Positions 26,704-35,261 of a stretch of DNA of 64,000 nucleotides are shown in pieces (position 1 is the stretch's first letter; each line of letters opens with the position of its first letter). The position numbers and the translations under genes were made by a program. Below the pieces are notes generated by a model, which saw only the letters and a program-made list of their open reading frames with translations, ran no database searches and was not told the origin of the DNA. Source of the stretch: Pseudomonas tolaasii NCPPB 2192 (lineage in GTDB: Bacteria; Pseudomonadota; Gammaproteobacteria; Pseudomonadales; Pseudomonadaceae); contig NZ_PHHD01000001.1 of NCBI RefSeq assembly GCF_002813445.1, positions 1,736,001 through 1,800,000 of the forward strand. The letters run 5' to 3'.

Positions 26704-27087
26704 CTATAGGACAGCGAAGGTGCCTTGTGCTTTTGCGACCAGTTTTTCGTCCTGGAACACATCCGCTTCAACCACCAGCGTGCGCCGGGCGGCATGAATC
26801 ACGCGGCTGGTGCACAGCACATCACCGTCTTGCACGGCGCGGATGTAGTTGATTTTGCACTCGATGGTCGCGCTCTGCTGGTCGAAACCATGGGCGCTGG
26901 AACACGCCAGCCCCATCGTGATGTCCACCAGGCTGAAAATCGCCCCGCCGTGGAGCTTGCCCGCGCGGTTGCGCAGGTGCGGCTCCAGGGTCAGGGCCAC
27001 CTCGGCAACGCCTTCTTCAAGGCGTTGCAGGCGGCAGCCGATCAGTTCGCTGAAGGCGCTCTGGGTCAAACCGGCCGGAATGTCCAT
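26704..27087 (-). CDS. PaaI-family thioesterase
   Basis: The 127-residue hotdog-fold protein has the PaaI/YdiI signature HLRNRAGKLHGGAIFSLVDITMGLA (residues about 38-62), where HGG and the Asp form the acyl-CoA hydrolysis site. The physiological acyl-CoA is unknown. It overlaps the tex stop by one base (TGATG), so it is co-translated with tex, and gshA follows about 215 bases later. Confidence 0.85.
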   Translation of the reverse strand: MDIPAGLTQSAFSELIGCRLQRLEEGVAEVALTLEPHLRNRAGKLHGGAIFSLVDITMGLACSSAHGFDQQSATIECKINYIRAVQDGDVLCTSRVIHAARRTLVVEADVFQDEKLVAKAQGTFAVL

Positions 27088-29417
27088 CAGCGTTTCTTCA
27101 ACTGTTTGGCATTGGCGAACAGCGAGGCCATGGCGTTGTTGCTCGGGGCTGCCGTGGCGGTTTCCTTGCGCGGTGCTTCCGAGCGATTTTGCGACTGACG
27201 CGGCGCCGAACCCGGGCGTGCGCCACGGGCACCGTCGATTTTCTCGCCGGGGGTGTCGCTCATGCGCATCGACAGGCCCACGCGTTTGCGCGGAATGTCG
27301 ACTTCCATGACCTTGACCTTGACCACATCGCCGGCCTTGACCGCTTCGCGCGGATCCTTGATGAACTTCTCCGAAAGCGCGGAGATATGCACCAAACCGT
27401 CCTGATGCACGCCGATGTCCACAAACGCGCCGAAGTTGGTCACGTTGGTGACCACGCCTTCAAGGATCATGCCCGGTTGCAGGTCCTTGAGGTCTTCGAT
27501 GCCGTCCTGGAACTCGGCGGTCTTGAACTCCGGACGCGGGTCGCGGCCCGGCTTTTCCAGCTCTTGCAGGATGTCGGTGATGGTCGGCACGCCGAAGGTT
27601 TCATCGGTGTACTTCTTCGGGTCCAGGCGTTTGAGGAATGCGGCGTCGCCGATCAGCGAGCGGATGTCGCGGTCGGTCTCGGCGGCAATGCGTTGCACCA
27701 GCGGGTAGGCTTCCGGGTGAACGGCAGATGCGTCCAGCGGGTTGTCGCCGTTCATCACGCGCAGGAAGCCCGCGGCTTGTTCGAAGGTTTTTTCGCCCAG
27801 GCGTGCGACTTTTTTCAGCGCGGCGCGGGTTTTGAAGGCGCCGTGCTCGTCACGGTGGGTGACGATGTTCTGCGCCAACGTTGAGTTGAGGCCGGAAATA
27901 CGCGCCAGTAGCGCGACCGAGGCAGTGTTCACGTCCACGCCGACCTTGTTCACGCAGTCTTCCACCACCGCATCCAGGCCGCGCGCCAGTTTCAGCTGCG
28001 ACACATCGTGCTGGTACTGGCCCACCCCGATGGATTTCGGGTCGATTTTCACCAGTTCGGCGAGCGGGTCCTGCAGACGGCGGGCAATGGACACCGCGCC
28101 ACGGATCGACACGTCGAGGTCCGGGAATTCCTTGGAGGCAAGTTCCGACGCCGAATACACCGAAGCGCCGGCCTCGGAAACCATGACCTTGGTCATCTTC
28201 ATGGCCGGGTATTTTTTGATCAGTTCGGCGGCCAGCTTGTCGGTTTCACGGCTGGCGGTGCCGTTGCCGATGGCGATCAGGTCCACCGCGTGCTTGGCGC
28301 ACAGGGCGGCCAGTATCGCCAGGGTCTGGTCCCATTTGTTGTGCGGCACGTGCGGGTACACGGTGGTGTGGTCCAGCAGCTTGCCGGTGGAATCGACCAC
28401 CGCCACCTTGCAGCCGGTGCGCAGGCCCGGGTCGAGGCCCAGTGTGGCGCGCGGGCCGGCCGGGGCGGCCAGCAGCAGGTCGTGCAGGTTGTGGGCAAAT
28501 ACGTTGATCGCCTCGGTTTCGGCGCCGTCGCGCAGCTCACCGAGCAGGTCGGTTTCCAGGTGGGTGTAGAGCTTGACCTTCCAGGTCCAGCGCACGACCT
28601 CACCCAACCACTTGTCCGCAGGACGGTTCTGATTCTGGATGCCGAATTGTTGCCCGATCATGCCTTCGCACGGGTGCATGGTGCCCGGCAGCTCGTCACC
28701 GACTTTCAGCGCGGAGCTGAGAATGCCTTCATTGCGGCCACGGAAAATGGCGAGTGCGCGGTGGGACGGCATGCTTTTCAGCGGTTCGTCGTGTTCGAAG
28801 TAGTCGCGGAATTTGGCGCCTTCTTCCTCTTTGCCGGCGATGACGCGGGCGCTGAGGGTGGCTTCCTGCTTGAGGTAGGTGCGCAGTTTTTCCAGCAGGC
28901 TGGCGTCTTCGGCGAAGCGCTCCATGAGGATGTATTTGGCGCCTTCGAGAGCGGCCTTGACGTCGGCCACGCCTTTATCGGCGTCGATGAAGCGTGCGGC
29001 TTCGGCGTCCGGGGTCAGCGACGGGTCGTTGAACAGGCCGTCGGCCAACTCGCCCAAGCCGGCTTCCAGGGCGACTTGGCCCTTGGTGCGGCGCTTTTGC
29101 TTGTACGGCAGGTACAAGTCTTCAAGGCGGGTTTTGGTGTCGGCGAGCTTGATGTCGCGTTCCAGTTGCGGGGTCAGCTTGCCCTGTTCCTCGATGCTGG
29201 CGAGGATGCTGATGCGCCGTTCGTCGAGTTCTCGCAGGTAGCGCAGGCGCTCTTCCAGGTGACGCAGTTGGGTGTCGTCGAGGCTGCCGGTCACTTCTTT
29301 ACGGTAACGGGCGATGAAAGGCACCGTGGAGCCTTCATCCAGTAGAGCGACGGCCGCTTCGACCTGTTGCGGGCGTACACCGAGTTCCTCGGCGATGCGG
29401 CTGTTGATGCTGTCCAT
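27087..29417 (-). CDS. tex: Tex-family RNA-binding transcription accessory protein
   Basis: The 776-residue protein matches Tex, an Spt6-like nucleic-acid-binding factor. An N-terminal helical region (about 1-320) is followed by a YqgF/RNase H-like domain (TLGLDPGLRTGCKVAVVDSTG, about 325-345), helix-hairpin-helix motifs (VNTASVALLARISGLN near 500) and a C-terminal S1 domain (GMILEGVVTNVTNFGAFVDIGVHQDGLVHIS, about 650-680). A low-complexity tail rich in Ser, Arg and Gln ends the protein. It is divergent from ompR. Confidence 0.93.
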   Translation of the reverse strand: MDSINSRIAEELGVRPQQVEAAVALLDEGSTVPFIARYRKEVTGSLDDTQLRHLEERLRYLRELDERRISILASIEEQGKLTPQLERDIKLADTKTRLEDLYLPYKQKRRTKGQVALEAGLGELADGLFNDPSLTPDAEAARFIDADKGVADVKAALEGAKYILMERFAEDASLLEKLRTYLKQEATLSARVIAGKEEEGAKFRDYFEHDEPLKSMPSHRALAIFRGRNEGILSSALKVGDELPGTMHPCEGMIGQQFGIQNQNRPADKWLGEVVRWTWKVKLYTHLETDLLGELRDGAETEAINVFAHNLHDLLLAAPAGPRATLGLDPGLRTGCKVAVVDSTGKLLDHTTVYPHVPHNKWDQTLAILAALCAKHAVDLIAIGNGTASRETDKLAAELIKKYPAMKMTKVMVSEAGASVYSASELASKEFPDLDVSIRGAVSIARRLQDPLAELVKIDPKSIGVGQYQHDVSQLKLARGLDAVVEDCVNKVGVDVNTASVALLARISGLNSTLAQNIVTHRDEHGAFKTRAALKKVARLGEKTFEQAAGFLRVMNGDNPLDASAVHPEAYPLVQRIAAETDRDIRSLIGDAAFLKRLDPKKYTDETFGVPTITDILQELEKPGRDPRPEFKTAEFQDGIEDLKDLQPGMILEGVVTNVTNFGAFVDIGVHQDGLVHISALSEKFIKDPREAVKAGDVVKVKVMEVDIPRKRVGLSMRMSDTPGEKIDGARGARPGSAPRQSQNRSEAPRKETATAAPSNNAMASLFANAKQLKKR

Positions 29418-29772
29418 AAAACCACCTGAAATTCTGAAAGCAGCTCACAGGCCCGGAAAACAAGGCCTTGCAAGGCTGGTTGAGCGGCCCGACTGGCGCC
29501 GCTGCCTGGGTCAAGAGGCAGCCTATTGACCCTCGAAATCGAAAAAGTCACGGAGAACGATTGAAAAAAAGCCGTGCAGTGAACGGGAAATATCTGATGC
29601 CGCCCTGCACAAAGGCGCCGCATTATAACCAGCGTTCTGCGGTTGGGGGCACCTTGCCGGTGGTTGTAGGGCGCGGGTTCGGTGGCGCTGGAGGAAAAAT
29701 CTGCTAACAATGCACACGGTGCGTATAACGGCAGCTACGCCATAATGCGCGCCGAGATAAGAGGAGCATCTA
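29418..29772. other. Divergent control region between tex and ompR
   Basis: This 355-base gap holds the promoters of both genes. A TATAAC at about 29733 could be a -10 box for ompR, with no good -35. AGAGGAG sits seven bases before the ompR start. No tRNA, REP element or small gene with coding character is seen. Confidence 0.5.
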
Positions 29773-30513
29773 ATGAGCAGCACTGCACAAACTGCTGAAG
29801 GCGAAAAAATTCTCATCGTTGATGACGATCCGGGGCTGAGTAGCCTGTTGGAGCGTTTCTTCAATTCCAAGGGCTACCGTGCCCGCGCGGTGCCGAACAC
29901 CGAGCAGATGGACCGCCTGCTGGGACGCGAAGTATTCAACCTGGTCGTGCTCGACCTGATGCTGCCCGGCGAAGACGGCCTCACCGCCTGCAAACGCCTG
30001 CGCGGCGCGAACAACCAGATTCCAATCATCATGCTCACCGCCAAGGGCGATGAGCTGAGCCGCATCAAGGGCCTTGAACTGGGCGCTGATGACTATCTCG
30101 CCAAGCCGTTCAACCCTGACGAGTTGATGGCTCGGGTCAAGGCCGTCTTGCGTCGCCAGGCACCGGCAGTTCCCGGCGCGCCAGGCAGCGAAGACGAAAG
30201 CGTCACGTTTGGCGACTACGAATTGTCGCTGGCGACCCGCGAACTAAAACGCGGCGAAGAAGTGCACATGCTGACCACCGGCGAGTTCGCGGTGCTCAAG
30301 GCGCTGGTGATGAACGCCCGTCAGCCGCTGACCCGCGACAAACTGATGAACCTGGCCCGTGGCCGTGAGTGGGATGCACTGGAGCGCTCCATCGACGTGC
30401 AGATTTCCCGTCTGCGCCGGATGATCGAGCCGGACCCGTCCAAGCCACGGTACATCCAGACGGTATGGGGCGTGGGGTATGTATTTGTGCCGGACGGCAC
30501 CGCTACCAAGTGA
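29773..30513 (+). CDS. ompR: OmpR-family response regulator (AmgR orthologue)
   Basis: The 246-residue regulator has a receiver domain (VDDDP at 16-20, phospho-acceptor Asp61 in VVLDLMLPGEDG, conserved Lys in YLAKPF) and a winged-helix DNA-binding domain (about 145-240, ending YIQTVWGVGYVFVPDG). The kinase gene follows after 117 bases. In P. aeruginosa this pair is called AmgRS and controls envelope stress and aminoglycoside tolerance; the tex and gshA neighbours support orthology. Confidence 0.92.
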   Translation: MSSTAQTAEGEKILIVDDDPGLSSLLERFFNSKGYRARAVPNTEQMDRLLGREVFNLVVLDLMLPGEDGLTACKRLRGANNQIPIIMLTAKGDELSRIKGLELGADDYLAKPFNPDELMARVKAVLRRQAPAVPGAPGSEDESVTFGDYELSLATRELKRGEEVHMLTTGEFAVLKALVMNARQPLTRDKLMNLARGREWDALERSIDVQISRLRRMIEPDPSKPRYIQTVWGVGYVFVPDGTATK

Positions 30514-30630
30514 TCGATGATTTGCAGGGGCGGGCATCCTGACGTTTGATTCCACGCGAGTCGACGTGATGCCCGCCTTCTGCAATTCTGCGAGCGCCGC
30601 TCGTTTCTGCAAGGTGTCCAGCTGTCTCCT

Positions 30631-31944
30631 ATGAAAACCCCGCTGTGGTTCCCGCAAAGCTTTTTCTCCCGCACCCTTTGGCTGGTGCTGATCGTCGTTC
30701 TGTTCTCAAAGGCACTCACGCTGGTTTATCTGTTGATGAACGAAGACGTGCTGGTGGACCGGCAATACAGCCACGGCGTAGCCCTCACGCTGCGTGCCTA
30801 TTGGGCAGCCGACCCCGAGAACCGCGAAAAGATCGCCAAAGCCGCCACCCTGGTTCGTGTGGCGGGCGCTGGCGTGCCGGAGGGCGAGCAACATTGGCCC
30901 TACAGCGAAATTTACCAACGTCAGATGCAGGCAGAACTGGGTGAAGACACCGAGGTGCGGCTGCGGATGCATGTATCGCCTGCCTTGTGGGTGCGCGCAC
31001 CGAGCCTGGGGCAGGACTGGCTGAAGGTTCCGCTGTACCCGCATCCGCTGCGGGGCCAGAAAATCTGGAACGTCTTGGGCTGGTTCCTGGCCATTGGTTT
31101 GCTTTCCACCGCCTCCGCGTGGATTTTCGTCCGCCAGCTCAATCAACCGCTTAAACGGCTGGTATTCGCGGCCCGCCAACTGGGGCAGGGGCGCAGTGTG
31201 CGTTTGCCGGTCAGTGATACGCCGAGTGAAATGACCGAGGTGTATGGTGCCTTCAACCAGATGGCGGAAGACGTCGAACAGGCCGGGCGCGAGCGCGAGC
31301 TCATGTTGGCGGGGGTTTCCCATGATTTGCGCACGCCCCTGACGCGCTTGCGGCTGTCTCTGGAGTTGATGGGCAACCATAACGACCTGACGGATGACAT
31401 GGTGCGCGACATCGAAGACATGGACGCGATTCTCGACCAGTTCCTGGCGTTTATCCGTGATGGCCGCGATGAGGTGGTGGAAGAGGTCGACCTCACTGAT
31501 CTGGTGCGCGAGGTAGTAGCCCCCTACAACCAGAATGGCGAGCAGGTGCGTATGCGCCTGGAGCCTATCCAGCCGTTTGCGTTGCGTCGGGTATCGATGA
31601 AGCGCCTGCTGAACAATCTGATCGGCAACGCCTTGCATCACGCGGGTTCGGATGTGGAAGTGGCCGCCTATGTGTCTGGAGACAGCACTGCGCCTTACGT
31701 GGTATTGAGCGTGATGGACCGTGGCACGGGGATCGACCCTGAGGAGCTTGAGGGCATCTTTAACCCCTTCACCCGTGGAGACCGTGCCCGTGGCGGCAAG
31801 GGCACCGGGCTGGGCCTGGCAATTGTGCGGCGGATTGCTTCGATGCACGGCGGCAATGTGGAACTGCGCAACCGGGAAGAAGGTGGTTTGGAAGCACGGG
31901 TGCGGCTGCCGCTTGGCCTGATGCTGCCCCGAGATGCGGTCTGA
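30631..31944 (+). CDS. envZ: EnvZ-family sensor histidine kinase (AmgS orthologue)
   Basis: The 437-residue inner-membrane kinase has a helix near residues 13-35, a periplasmic domain, a second helix about 145-165, a HAMP linker, the phospho-acceptor His in AGVSHDLRTPLTRLRLSLEL (near residue 231) and an HATPase domain with the N box (NNLIGNALHHAG), DRGTGI and GKGTGLGLAIV. It phosphorylates the upstream regulator. The gap of 117 bases may hold a second promoter. Confidence 0.92.
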   Translation: MKTPLWFPQSFFSRTLWLVLIVVLFSKALTLVYLLMNEDVLVDRQYSHGVALTLRAYWAADPENREKIAKAATLVRVAGAGVPEGEQHWPYSEIYQRQMQAELGEDTEVRLRMHVSPALWVRAPSLGQDWLKVPLYPHPLRGQKIWNVLGWFLAIGLLSTASAWIFVRQLNQPLKRLVFAARQLGQGRSVRLPVSDTPSEMTEVYGAFNQMAEDVEQAGRERELMLAGVSHDLRTPLTRLRLSLELMGNHNDLTDDMVRDIEDMDAILDQFLAFIRDGRDEVVEEVDLTDLVREVVAPYNQNGEQVRMRLEPIQPFALRRVSMKRLLNNLIGNALHHAGSDVEVAAYVSGDSTAPYVVLSVMDRGTGIDPEELEGIFNPFTRGDRARGGKGTGLGLAIVRRIASMHGGNVELRNREEGGLEARVRLPLGLMLPRDAV

Positions 31945-31963
31945 CAAGCACCCAAAACCAAAT

Positions 31964-32079
31964 TGGGGAGCTGGCTTTTGTGTGAGCTGGCTTGCCTGCG
32001 ATGAGGACACCTCGGTGTATCCGTGATACCCAGGTAATGCCATCGCAGCGGTGCGGCGACCCGACAAGCCAGCTCCCAC
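31964..32079. repeat. Chimeric REP element
   Basis: The left end has two partial copies of the GAGCTGGCTT arm in a row. The right arm is broken: after CATCGCAG comes CGGTGCGGCGACCCGA before CAAGCCAGCTCCCAC. The insert matches a different REP-like family of P. fluorescens. It lies between the convergent envZ and rimK genes. Confidence 0.8.
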
Positions 32080-32113
32080 ATGGGTTTTGCGTTGTTCCGA
32101 AGGCTGCTGTGTA

Positions 32114-33019
32114 TCAGCCCTTGCCCTTGGTCCGCGTCATATTCGGCCCGCCATTCTTCTCCAGGTGCTGAATGATGATCCCCGCCACATCCTTGCCGGT
32201 GGTGGTTTCAATACCCTCCAGGCCCGGCGACGAGTTCACCTCCATCACCAGCGGGCCGTGATTGGAGCGCAAGATATCCACACCGGCCACGCTCAGCCCC
32301 ATTACCTTGGCAGCTCTCAGGGCGGTCATGCGTTCTTCCGGGGTGATCTTGATCAGGCTGGCGCTGCCGCCCCGGTGCAGGTTGGAGCGGAACTCACCCG
32401 GCTTGGCCTGGCGCTTCATCGCCGCGATCACCTTGTCGCCTACCACGAAGCAGCGGATATCCGCGCCGCCGGCTTCCTTGATGTATTCCTGCACCATGAT
32501 GTTCTGCTTGAGGCCCATAAAGGCTTCAATCACCGACTCTGCTGCGGTGGCCGTTTCACACAGCACCACACCAATGCCTTGAGTGCCCTCCAGCACCTTG
32601 ATGACCAGCGGCGCGCCATTGACCATTTCGATCAGGTCGGGGATGTCATCCGGTGAGTGAGCAAACCCGGTGACCGGCAGGCCGATGCCCCGGCGTGACA
32701 GCAGTTGCAGCGAGCGCAGCTTGTCCCGCGAGCGTGCAATGGCAACGGATTCATTCAGGGGAAATACGCCCATCATTTCGAATTGGCGCAACACGGCGCA
32801 GCCATAAAACGTTACTGAAGCGCCGATACGTGGAATCACCGCATCGAAGCCTTCCAGTGGTTTGCCCCGGTAATGGATCTGCGGCTTGTGGCTGGCAATG
32901 TTCATATAGGCACGCAACGTGTCGATCACCACCATTTCATGGCCACGCTCGGTGCCGGCCTCGACCAGGCGGCGGGTGGAATACAGACGCGGGTTTCGCG
33001 ACAGCACAGCAATCTTCAT
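32114..33019 (-). CDS. rimK: Ribosomal protein S6 glutamate ligase
   Basis: The 301-residue ATP-grasp ligase adds glutamate residues to the C-terminus of ribosomal protein S6. Family blocks are LVIKVLEGTQGIGVVLCE, MVQEYIKEAGGADIRCFVVGD and GPLVMEVNSSPGLEGIE, which hold the ATP and metal ligands. In P. fluorescens SBW25 RimK alters the ribosome and proteome during plant colonisation. It overlaps rimB by four bases (ATGA), so the two are co-translated. Confidence 0.93.
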   Translation of the reverse strand: MKIAVLSRNPRLYSTRRLVEAGTERGHEMVVIDTLRAYMNIASHKPQIHYRGKPLEGFDAVIPRIGASVTFYGCAVLRQFEMMGVFPLNESVAIARSRDKLRSLQLLSRRGIGLPVTGFAHSPDDIPDLIEMVNGAPLVIKVLEGTQGIGVVLCETATAAESVIEAFMGLKQNIMVQEYIKEAGGADIRCFVVGDKVIAAMKRQAKPGEFRSNLHRGGSASLIKITPEERMTALRAAKVMGLSVAGVDILRSNHGPLVMEVNSSPGLEGIETTTGKDVAGIIIQHLEKNGGPNMTRTKGKG

Positions 33020-33498
33020 GCAGCACCTGGGGCAGAAATAGTGGAGACCGGGAACACCGGCTTGTCTTGAACGTACTTGACGCCCGGATTGACCACCAAC
33101 TGGCCGTCAATCAGCGCCTTGGAGCCCAGCAGCAGGCGGTAACGCATGGCCTTGCGGCAGGCGAGGGTGAACTCAACGCGCCACACCCGATCACCCAGCG
33201 CCAGAGTGGTGCTGATCACGTAGCGCACCTGCGCATGGCCGTTGGAGCTCTTGATGGTTTTCATCGTCACCAGCGGCGCTTCGCAGCGGCGGTGACGCAA
33301 TTGCACCACGCTGCCCAGGTGCGCGGTAAAGCGCACCCACTTCTCACCGTCGCGCTCGAACGGCTCGATATCGGTGGCGTGCAGGCTAGAGGTGCTGGCG
33401 CCGGTGTCGATCTTTGCGCGCAGGCCTGCCACTCCCAAATCGGGGAGTGCCACCCACTCACGCAGACCCACAACGGTCAAATGGTCAAATGTCTTCAA
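33016..33498 (-). CDS. rimB: RimB, retropepsin-like protein of the rim operon
   Basis: The protein belongs to the ATP-dependent zinc protease/retropepsin-like family: KIDTGASTSSLHA carries the aspartyl protease DTGA motif and the SNGHAQVRYVI segment follows. A TTG at 33498 is chosen since it gives the usual MKTFDHLTVVGLREW N-terminus (160 residues); the frame stays open for another 28 codons to a second TTG (33582). No strong ribosome-binding site is seen for either. It precedes rimK as in the SBW25 rimABK operon. Confidence 0.85.
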   Translation of the reverse strand: MKTFDHLTVVGLREWVALPDLGVAGLRAKIDTGASTSSLHATDIEPFERDGEKWVRFTAHLGSVVQLRHRRCEAPLVTMKTIKSSNGHAQVRYVISTTLALGDRVWRVEFTLACRKAMRYRLLLGSKALIDGQLVVNPGVKYVQDKPVFPVSTISAPGAA

Positions 33499-33515
33499 TA
33501 TGGGTAACCGGCCAT

Positions 33516-33638
33516 TCAGAAATGTGTCGTAGTCGTCGAGGACAGTAACGTCCAACTGCGCATGGATTGTGACAATCCCCAAACCTTCATCGAAGGTTCG
33601 GCGCCGATTTCGCGGTATTCACGCAGAATATTCGGCAA
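33516..33638 (-). CDS. Possible small gene upstream of rimB (rimA position)
   Basis: A 40-codon frame from a TTG reads MPNILREYREIGAEPSMKV and ends in a threonine-rich tail, 17 bases before the rimB start. The first half looks like a charged helix. There is no clear ribosome-binding site, and the frame carries a seven-base hairpin (33582-33598, AACCTTC/GAAGGTT). Its place is that of rimA in SBW25, but I cannot confirm the match. It may also be only leader sequence. Confidence 0.25.
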   Translation of the reverse strand: MPNILREYREIGAEPSMKVWGLSQSMRSWTLLSSTTTTHF

Positions 33639-33796
33639 ATGGCGACAGATATCTCTCGGGTTTCGTCAAACAGTGAGCGCGATGGAAAATCACGCAAAAT
33701 CCGGGGTGTCTGGCGTATCTTAGGTGAGCCTTGAGGTTTATGCGTCGAAGGGTTTCAACGGTAAAGTTGCGACATTTTTCAGAGCGAGGAATTCAA

Positions 33797-34204
33797 GTGG
33801 CTCAAAAGCAGGAAGAGGAAGAAAAGGTCCGTTTGGACAAGTGGTTGTGGGCAGCGCGTTTTTATAAAACCCGTGCTCTGGCCAAGGCCGCCATCGAAAG
33901 CGGCAAAGTGCACCATCGCGGCGAGCGCTGCAAGCCTGGCAAGGAACCGCGTGTCGGCGATGAGTTTCAGATTCGTACAGGGTTTGACGAAAAAACTGTC
34001 GTGGTACAAGCGCTTTCCATCGTGCGCCGCGGCGCGCCTGAAGCGCAAACGCTGTACGCCGAGACCGAAGCCAGCATCGCCAAACGCGAAAATGCGGCGG
34101 CGATGCGCAAAGCCGGTGCTACGGGCCTGACCACTGACGGCAAACCGAGCAAGAAGCAACGCCGCGACCTGTTCAAGTTTCGCGGCAGCGGCAATGATGA
34201 TTAA
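33797..34204 (+). CDS. hslR: Ribosome-associated heat shock protein Hsp15
   Basis: The 135-residue protein has an S4 RNA-binding domain (VRLDKWLWAARFYKTRALAKAAIESGKVHHRGER, about residues 11-45) and a basic C-terminus. Hsp15 binds 50S subunits with a stalled nascent chain and helps recycle them. GTG 33797 is preferred, as GAGGA lies five to nine bases upstream and it gives the usual N-terminus; the frame is open 22 codons further. It is divergent from rimB and belongs to the core stress region with hslO. Confidence 0.9.
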   Translation: MAQKQEEEEKVRLDKWLWAARFYKTRALAKAAIESGKVHHRGERCKPGKEPRVGDEFQIRTGFDEKTVVVQALSIVRRGAPEAQTLYAETEASIAKRENAAAMRKAGATGLTTDGKPSKKQRRDLFKFRGSGNDD

Positions 34205-34252
34205 TGAGGCAAATCTTCTCCCAAAAGGAGATCAAAATGTTTGCGGGCTTGT

Positions 34253-34338
34253 GTGGGAGCCGGGCTTGCCCGCGATGCAGGCGGCTCGGTGTAGTTGTAA
34301 TACCGAGGTGACGCTATCGCAGGCAAGCCAGCTCCCAC
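34253..34338. repeat. REP doublet with unlike arms
   Basis: The left arm is GTGGGAGCCGGGCTTGCCCGCGAT and the right arm ATCGCAGGCAAGCCAGCTCCCAC. It lies between the convergent hslR and PAP2 genes. Confidence 0.9.
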
Positions 34339-34353
34339 ATTAAGACCGAGGTG

Positions 34354-35157
34354 TTACGCCGTTGTGCGCATCACGCTTAAACGCCCGATGACTGGCAGCT
34401 TGCCGAGCAGCGCGAAGACTGGCGCCGTCACCCGCAACAACCCACCCGACACCTTCGCCGCAAACGGCGTGTAATAGCCCCACCCCAGCGCGAGCAACGC
34501 CAGCAGTACGCCACCGATATAGTCGTCCTGCCCCCAATGTGCTCCCGCCACCAGGCGCGGCATCATGAACAACAGCGCAAGCCCCCAGATCACCAAAACC
34601 TGAGTGAAGCGCTTGGCAAATACGGACATGAACATCCCCCAGATCAGCAGGACGGAGGCATGATCACCCGGGAAACTCTGGCTGGAACGGTCCTTCAACT
34701 CCCAGGTTTTCTCCAGGCGAGGGAAATACTCACTCATATGAATCGCCCCGCTGATCACCATCGACGGGCTGCTGTGTTGCCAGCCCATCTGTGCCGCGAG
34801 TTTGGAAAACAGCATGCGGATAAACAGCAGCAGCAACAGAATGCCGAAGAATCCGAAAAACGCCTGGCGCACCTGCACCGCTTTGAAGACCCAGTCGCCG
34901 CGAATCAGCAACGCCAGCAGAATCACACCGACCACGGCATCAAAAGGCCGCAAGCTGGCCACAGCCCACACATGCAGCCAGGTGGAATTACTCGCCAGCG
35001 GGTCATTGAGCAGATGAAACAGCCATTCGTCGAAAATCACACACAGCATCTGGCCCGTGGGCCACAGCCAAAAACACAGCAGCCCGATTGCGAGTAGATT
35101 GCAAAAGGCCCATCGCCCGAGGTTCCACTTGGCTTGGAACAAACCCGGATTGTTCAT
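34354..35157 (-). CDS. PAP2-family membrane phosphatase
   Basis: The 267-residue inner-membrane protein has about six helices. The PAP2 acid phosphatase motifs are SQSFPGDHASV (motif 2, PGDH in place of PSGH) and RLVAGAHWGQDD (motif 3, Arg-x5-His-x3-Asp). Such enzymes remove phosphate from lipid phosphates such as undecaprenyl diphosphate or lipid A; the substrate is unknown here. It is divergent from hslO. Confidence 0.83.
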   Translation of the reverse strand: MNNPGLFQAKWNLGRWAFCNLLAIGLLCFWLWPTGQMLCVIFDEWLFHLLNDPLASNSTWLHVWAVASLRPFDAVVGVILLALLIRGDWVFKAVQVRQAFFGFFGILLLLLFIRMLFSKLAAQMGWQHSSPSMVISGAIHMSEYFPRLEKTWELKDRSSQSFPGDHASVLLIWGMFMSVFAKRFTQVLVIWGLALLFMMPRLVAGAHWGQDDYIGGVLLALLALGWGYYTPFAAKVSGGLLRVTAPVFALLGKLPVIGRLSVMRTTA

Positions 35158-35261
35158 AAACTGTCCCCCACGACTTTAGAAAACCGCACCAAATTGGTGC
35201 TAAAGCGTTCAATTCTATAAACCTTGTAATCAATTTGTCATCAATTCAGATACCCAGACCT

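Noticed and set aside
29540..29640. Hairpin GTGCAG...CTGCAC in the tex-ompR gap as a terminator
   Set aside because: The arms are six bases with a loop of about 35 and no T run; too weak to call.
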